From Azolla caroliniana (Eukaryota > Polypodiophyta): a stretch of DNA of 64,000 nucleotides. A program made the position numbers and the translations under genes. Within the stretch, counting starts at the first letter, position 1. Each line of letters opens with the position of its first letter. The stretch spans positions 6,510,001 to 6,574,000 of the forward strand of contig JBHGNT010000014.1 of NCBI GenBank assembly GCA_043228905.1, read 5' to 3'. A model generated the notes under the pieces. The model had not been told where the DNA came from. It did not search any database and saw only the letters and a list, made by a program, of their open reading frames with translations. Positions 58,342-64,000 of the stretch are shown one piece after another.

Positions 58342-61300
58342 ATGGCTATGGCTAGCTTTGCATCACCTTCCTCTTCCTCTTCTTCTTCTTCTGCTTCATC
58401 ATCATCAGCTTCTCTCCCTCGCTTCCATCTCCTTCCCCCGTCTCAATTCTCCTCCATCTCACGCCTCTCATGCCCTCCTCTGCTCCGCCGCCATCTCCTC
58501 TCTAACCCCAACCCTAACCCTAACCCTAGCCCTTGCCCTAACCCTAATTCGCACGCTAACCCGAACCCTGCATTCTTTCTCACTTCTCGTACCCGAGCAA
58601 CTGTGCGTCCCGATTATCTCGTGGATGTGCCCTCCCTCAAGTGTAAAACTGAGCTCGAGGCTGACCCAATCCGCTTGTGGGATCGCTACTTGAAATGGCT
58701 TTACCAGCACAAGGATTTAGGCCTCTACCTAGACGTGAGCAGAATTGGGTTCACTGATGAATTTGTCGCCATCATGGATCCGGAATTTGAGAAGGCGTTC
58801 AAAGCTATGGCCGACCTCGAGAATGGAGCAATATCGAATCCCGATGAGAAGAGAATGGTGGGTCACTATTGGCTTCGGAAACCTGAACTTGCACCCAATG
58901 GTTTCCTTAAGAAGCAAATCGAAGACACTGTGGATCGGCTTGGTAAATTCGCCGATGATGTCGTTAATGGCAAAGTAAGTTCTCCTCTCTTTCTCTCTGT
59001 ATGTCTCTTTTTGGGAATATGCTATAGTATGCATTTTCATTGGGATATAACATGAGGGAAAGTGGATTCTTTTGGACTCATGGGAAAAATGTACCAAACT
59101 TCTTCTTGCAAGATATTGCCCTGTAACATGGGCACTGTTTCCCCTTTGATGATGGTGTCAGATTAAGCCACCACCATGTCCGGTAGGACGGTTCACGCAA
59201 GTTTTGTCTGTCGGCATTGGGGGATCAGCTTTAGGTCCACAATTTGTTGCTGAGGCATTAGCTCCCGACAATCCACCTCTCAAGGTTTGGATTTTCTTTG
59301 TTTGTAAGAAGACAATCTATACAAAAAATTTACACACACACATATATGCTTTTTTTATTGTAATATTTATTGAGAAACAGGATATAGGGTTAGATCCCAT
59401 ATCCATCTCTTTGTCGTTCTATATTTAGCCATGCCCACTGTGTGTGCGTGTTGCAGATAAGATTTATAGACAATACTGATCCAGCTGGGATTGACCATCA
59501 AATTGCTCAACTTGGCCCAGAACTATCTTCTACCTTAGTTGTAGTTGTCTCAAAGGTTTGTGTTTTGTTTGATCGTTGCCAGGACTTTTTCAAGCACCAA
59601 CGAATGGAAACATAGATTAAAATTCCCTTCATGTTTCGCAGAGTGGGGGCACTCCGGAGACACGAAATGGGTTGTTGGAGGTGCAAAAAGCATTCCGAGA
59701 AAAAGGACTCGATTTTTCAAAGCAGGTCATATTATTTGTGTTTATTTATTTGGCGAAACTGTGTGACATTTGGGTCTTTTCACACTTATTTTTTCCCTCT
59801 TTTTGCTGATATATGTGTGGTTTGATACTCATATGGGAAGAGGTTTGATTGGCTTATCTGGCAGGGTGTGGCCATCACTCAAGAAAACTCATTACTGGAC
59901 AATACAGCAAAAATTGAAGGCTGGTTGGCTAGGTTTCCTATGTTTGATTGGGTAGGGGGCCGGACATCTGAGATGTCCGCCGTAGGTTTACTCGCTGCTG
60001 CTCTTCAGGTATTTTTTTATTTAACATTATTAGCATTACATTATCCTTTGTTTCGATCACATCACATGATCAATGAAAAATAGCATTACATTTAGATCAA
60101 AATGTTACATTATCCTTTGGATTATGAAATTGTCATTTCTAGGGAATTAACATCAAAGAAATGCTTGCTGGTGCCGCTATTATGGATGAAGCAACGAGAA
60201 TTCCTTCGGTTTGTATAGTCTAGATCATTCTTCTTTCATACATTTACTAATTTACTTCTCTGTTTCTGTCGCTTATTGTGATTACGTATAACTGACTGTG
60301 CAGATAAAAGAAAATCCTGCGGCACTGTTGGCTCTATCCTGGTACTGGGCATCTGATGGGGTTGGTTCTAAGGTATTGATTAATGACCCATATAATTGAC
60401 GTAAATTTAAGAATGATATAACTTTGTACCTGATGTGTAGAATGTGGCGTAAATTCTATGAGAGATTCAGCTTTCTTTCAACCACATGTTTGAGGATATG
60501 GTGTATCGAGTGTGACTTAGCAGTTTAACATTTTTTGTTGATCAGGATATGGTTGTGTTGCCATACAAAGATAGCTTGCTTCTTTTTAGTCGATATCTGC
60601 AACAACTAGTCATGGAATCATTGGGGAAAGAATATGATCTGGATGGGAGATTGGTAAATACTCAAAACATTTCTTGCTAGTGTGGATTCACGCTCTTCAA
60701 TACGACATTTCTATATGTTTTGTGATTGATGACCAATCTTGTTTCTTGCAGGTGAACCAGGGTCTTGCTGTGTATGGAAATAAGGGCAGCACCGATCAAC
60801 ATGCGTGAGTATCAAAAATGTTGCTAGCTTTTTGATGTTCACTTTGTTCTGTCCTATTTTGAAGCGAAACAAACTATTGATAAATATGGGACAATTTCAC
60901 GTGCAGATACATCCAGCAATTGAGAGAGGGTGTGCCCAACTTCTTTGCAACCTTCATTGAGGTGCTTCGAGACCGACCCCCTGGTCATGACTGGGAGCTA
61001 GAACCAGGCGTGACATGTGGAGACTACCTCTTTGGGATGCTCCAGGTGTGATGATAACATCGAGGATATGATCAAATGCTATCGTTTACAACCCTTGGGT
61101 TGTGGAAAGTGAATTCATAACCCCATTATTTTAGTAAAGAGAAGTAGTGTCAGTTAACTCTTTAGTGTGATGACCTCAAAAAGTCGAAATATGAGTGCTT
61201 TAAAAAAAAATCATAGTAACATTCAACCTAGCATTTGTTGGAGAAAAGTGTCAAGTTAAGTGTCGGTGGAATGGTGTCAAAGTAAAATAATATGAATGCT

Positions 61301-62674
61301 TTTATGATCAACTTAACATTCAACCTCAGTGTTTTAGACTCGAACCCAGGACCACAAGGTTATTAAGCATAAGCATTACCACTATATATTTTAGTTTCTA
61401 TTTATAATTTTTACTGGGCATAAAGGAGGCAATTAATGATTTCAGGTTGTGCATTACCATGTAATATTGTCTTGTTCTATTTCTTATTACTACTGTGATT
61501 GAAATTTTACAGGGAACAAGATCTGCCCTTTATGCCAACAAACGGGAATCCATAACATTAACAATAGAGGAGGTAACACCAAGATCCGTAGGAGCCATGA
61601 TCGCGCTCTATGAGAGAGCTGTTGGTCTCTATGCAAGTCTCGTAAACATCAATGCATATCATCAACCTGGTCAGTTTTCTCCATTTGAATGTCACAAATT
61701 TCTCAAATTTTCTTTTTGCTGTTTTTTTGTATAGAAATCATGCCCAATCTCGACCAGGAGTTTCACTTTTGTTGTTTCAGGATACAAATAGAAGTGAAAA
61801 TTTGACCTAAATTTGCATATTTTGTTTTTTCGTTGTTGTTTCTGTATATTGAGCTATATTCAAAATTTTGACCTGAAAATTGCACTTCTTTTGCAGTTCA
61901 TGTAAATAGAAATTGTGGCAAAATGTGATATGTTGAATTTGGCAGCTTTTTGTGTTTGGTAAAATTTAATGAGATATTTTTCTTCCCAAAGTTGGACCAG
62001 AAAAATTGCAATTCTTATGTGTTTGTCATACCAATATTACCAAGATTTGGTTTGACATTGGGGGTGACACTTTGATAGGAGTTGAGGCTGGTAAGAAAGC
62101 TGCAGCCGAAGTGTTGGCACTACAGAAGAGGGTCCTTTCAGTTCTTAACAGTGCCAGGTAAAGGAAATTGATGTGGCCATTAGCTCATCATGGAAGCCAT
62201 TTAGAAAGGGGATAGCAACCTTCATATGATGTGTGTATTTTGTGTGAAGATAAATATGCATGTACATATATGTAAGTGTGTGCGTGTGTACACACACACA
62301 CACACATGCATCCATCCATCCATGCATATATATGGTTTGATTCCAACTTGATTATATATATTTTAATTCAGCTGTAAGGATCCCATCGAGCCTTTAACTG
62401 TCGAACAAATTGCAGAGCGATGCCATGCTAGTGACCAGGTTTTAGCAGTTGTCAATGCACAAAGTCTTTTGTTTCTGCTAGGAATTTTAAAATACAGAAT
62501 TTTTTACCTTTCTTGGTTTTCTGGTATTCTTTCTTTCAGATAGAGATGGTTTATAAGATAGTTGCACACATGGCGTCCAATGATAGGCTCGTGATTGCCG
62601 AGGGACAATGCGGGTCCCCACGAAGCATTAAGGTTTACACAGGAGAGTGCAGTGTTGAAGAGCTATATGTGTAG
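58342..62674 (+). CDS. PGI1: Glucose-6-phosphate isomerase, plastid type (14 exons)
   Basis: Interconverts fructose-6-P and glucose-6-P in the plastid, feeding starch synthesis. Exons: 58342-58974, 59162-59284, 59457-59555, 59642-59725, 59865-60008, 60143-60208, 60304-60372, 60546-60653, 60752-60804, 60907-61045, 61513-61669, 62079-62157, 62372-62438, 62540-62674. All introns are GT-AG, giving 651 codons without a stop. Residues 1 to about 80 are Ser/Pro-rich with Asn-Pro repeats and few acidic residues, as in a transit peptide. Core motifs: [63 protein letters not shown]. By alignment with known PGI residues, Arg346, Glu430, His459 and Lys564 are the catalytic set and all are present. Plastid PGIs are usually about 610-620 residues; the extra length is in the transit region. 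The ATG follows a CT-rich leader and is the first in frame. Confidence 0.96.
61335..61395 (-). repeat. tRNA-like sequence in GPI intron 10
   Basis: On the minus strand an A-box-like AGTGGTAATGC is followed about 30 nt later by GGGTTCGAGTC, a near-perfect B box. The arm pairing is poor, so this is not a working tRNA. It is a tRNA-derived repeat, either a SINE fragment or part of an LTR like those of elements C and D. It lies inside the longest intron (61046-61512). Confidence 0.5.
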
Positions 62675-62754
62675 AAGGGATGTGTCGATTCGGCTACTAC
62701 CTTAACACCACTCTACCTTGAAGTTGAGATGGAATGGTCTGAGAGCCTGTGTAA

Positions 62755-62760
62755 AATAAA
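62755..62760 (+). terminator. Candidate polyadenylation signal of the GPI gene
   Basis: AATAAA 81 nt after the stop codon, in an A-rich context (gtaaaataaaaattt). No competing canonical signal lies closer to the stop. Confidence 0.5.
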
Positions 62761-63660
62761 AATTTGAACTCCCAATTGGATCAAGATCAATCTTTTTGGT
62801 TATAACACCCAAGTGGAATTTTGTCATTGTCTAGTTTAGTTACATGCCTTACCACTTGTAATAAGAAGAGTGATATATTCGCATGTATATCAGTCATCAA
62901 AATGCCTTCAATGGAGATACGATACACATCAATCACATAATCTGTTTCATTGCTTTGACTTTTAAAGTTCTCCAATACAATGAGAGCCTTTTTTTTTCGC
63001 TTGCTATGAATTGTGCAATCATTAACTTAGATGGATATCAACGCAATCAACCGTTGTGTATCTTACCTTTGCTTTCAAGCTTCATCAATGCAATGTAGAA
63101 GTAATATTGCATAGCTATGTGTGGAGCATGGTATTGGTATGGATGATATGTCATGAAAAGAGGGGTATGTTTTGGACATTTAATGTTATAGACCAATTAC
63201 AAGTAACCATAAATGTGATGCTTGAGAGGAAGAAAAATGTTTTTGTGAAGATATCATTGGGATGAACAAGTGCCAACTCATGTCTTATGTGGCCAATGAA
63301 AAGAGTTGTACATTGAATATGGTAGATGGGTTAGTTGTTAACGCTATAATATATCATATAGATAAGAATGTTAAGAGTGTAATCCTGGGTTAGATCGTAT
63401 TTCTCTCACTGACTTGATTCCATATTTGCTCATTTTAGAGCACATGAGCTAGAGCTCTTCTTGTTATCAAACCCTCTTTTGCAATTGTGTTTCAACACTC
63501 TACTAATGATAGTATAATTGTTTGTTAAATATCTATGGATGCATCTGAATTGTTTTTTGTGAAGTATTTAACATGGGTACATCTATGGTCACAATGTTTT
63601 GCACTTGGTTTTGGATTACTTTGAGCTCATGGACACTGTGCTCGAATAGATGTTGAGCCT
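62761..63660. other. Downstream intergenic DNA
   Basis: AT-rich sequence after the GPI gene. Only short unsupported open frames. I see no gene, RNA or complete repeat. Confidence 0.5.
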
Positions 63661-63773
63661 ACAGGAGGAATCAATCCAAAGAACTTGACAGCGACATCCT
63701 ACAGGAGGAATCAATCCAAAGAACTTGAAGGTGACATCCTCCGGGAGGAATCAATCCAAAGATCTTGACATCC
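63661..63773. repeat. 40-bp tandem repeat, about 2.8 copies
   Basis: Units at 63661-63700, 63701-63740 and 63741-63773, each with aggaggaatcaatccaaaga. The unit is not a multiple of three and is not coding. Confidence 0.85.
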
Positions 63774-64000
63774 ATGAATCGCTCCACCAACTGTTATAGA
63801 ATTGCTCATGTGAGAAACAACATATAATGCGGATGCTCTTCATGCTGTTTGTTGTGGGGACAAGTCATTCACTAGGTGGTGTTGTCCCTAATTCAAAAAC
63901 CCAACTTCTGTTTGCAAATTCCTTGAGAATTCTACCGGATCAATATGAAGAGATAGTGAAAAACTGATCCTAATCCAAAGCTTGAAGAGTCAGTTGGACT

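Noticed and set aside
63880-64000. A short plus-strand frame (QLLFANSLRILPDQYEEIV) reminiscent of a copia Gag SLP-x-Y block.
   Set aside because: Too short and isolated, ends in stops, and the window ends before any confirming domain.

Overview
This is land-plant nuclear DNA. The evidence is a 14-exon plastid-type glucose-6-phosphate isomerase gene with GT-AG introns, a TTTAGGG-type telomeric repeat, and nested LTR retrotransposons primed from the usual plant initiator-Met site. Two Ty3/gypsy elements carry a canonical C-terminal chromodomain of the kind known from fungi, vertebrates and non-seed plants. I therefore lean towards a non-seed plant such as a lycophyte, at low confidence.

Layout. 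Positions 1-7872 hold a minus-strand Tat-like Ty3/gypsy element (A), cut by the window edge and with foreign DNA in its gag. Next come a truncated minus-strand Ty1/copia start (7873 to about 8490), an ~86-bp tandem repeat (8494-9285) and a 52-bp palindromic satellite (9286-9625). From 9681 runs a plus-strand gene of a cysteine/histidine-rich, transposase-like family that I cannot name. It is split at 10646/23550 by a second Tat-like element (B, 10647-23544, minus). Element B has its own 5' LTR split by chromodomain element C (17890-23154, plus). A Ty1/copia element (copia A, 24199-30012, plus) ends the gene fragment.

Positions 30863-31980 are a hAT-like non-autonomous transposon containing a smaller MITE (31188-31472). 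A 1.2-kb array of the same 52-bp satellite follows (32573-33735). Copia B (33847-45465, plus) has chromodomain element D (34176-39830, plus) in its 5' LTR. From 45466 there is low-content DNA with a broken minus-strand reading frame. Then come a copia 3' end (copia C, about 47528-48546), a minus-strand gypsy element (E, 48547-52748) with a telomeric-repeat patch in its integrase, and a plus-strand gypsy integrase tail (F, 52749-53408).

Positions 53409-58341 are gene-poor and contain a second MITE copy (56794-57018). The only intact host gene is the plastid glucose-6-phosphate isomerase at 58342-62674, with all four expected catalytic residues. The last 1.3 kb holds its polyadenylation signal, a 40-bp tandem repeat and no clear gene.

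How parts relate. Removing B with one copy of its 5-bp target duplication restores the transposase-like frame exactly. Removing C restores B's LTR, and removing D restores copia B's LTR. The order is therefore transposase-like gene first, then B, then C, with copia B before D as a separate nest. Every retrotransposon reading frame here is damaged; D is the best preserved. Elements C and D appear to prime reverse transcription from the 5' end of their own RNA rather than from a tRNA, and both carry a tRNA-like sequence in antisense at the start of the LTR.
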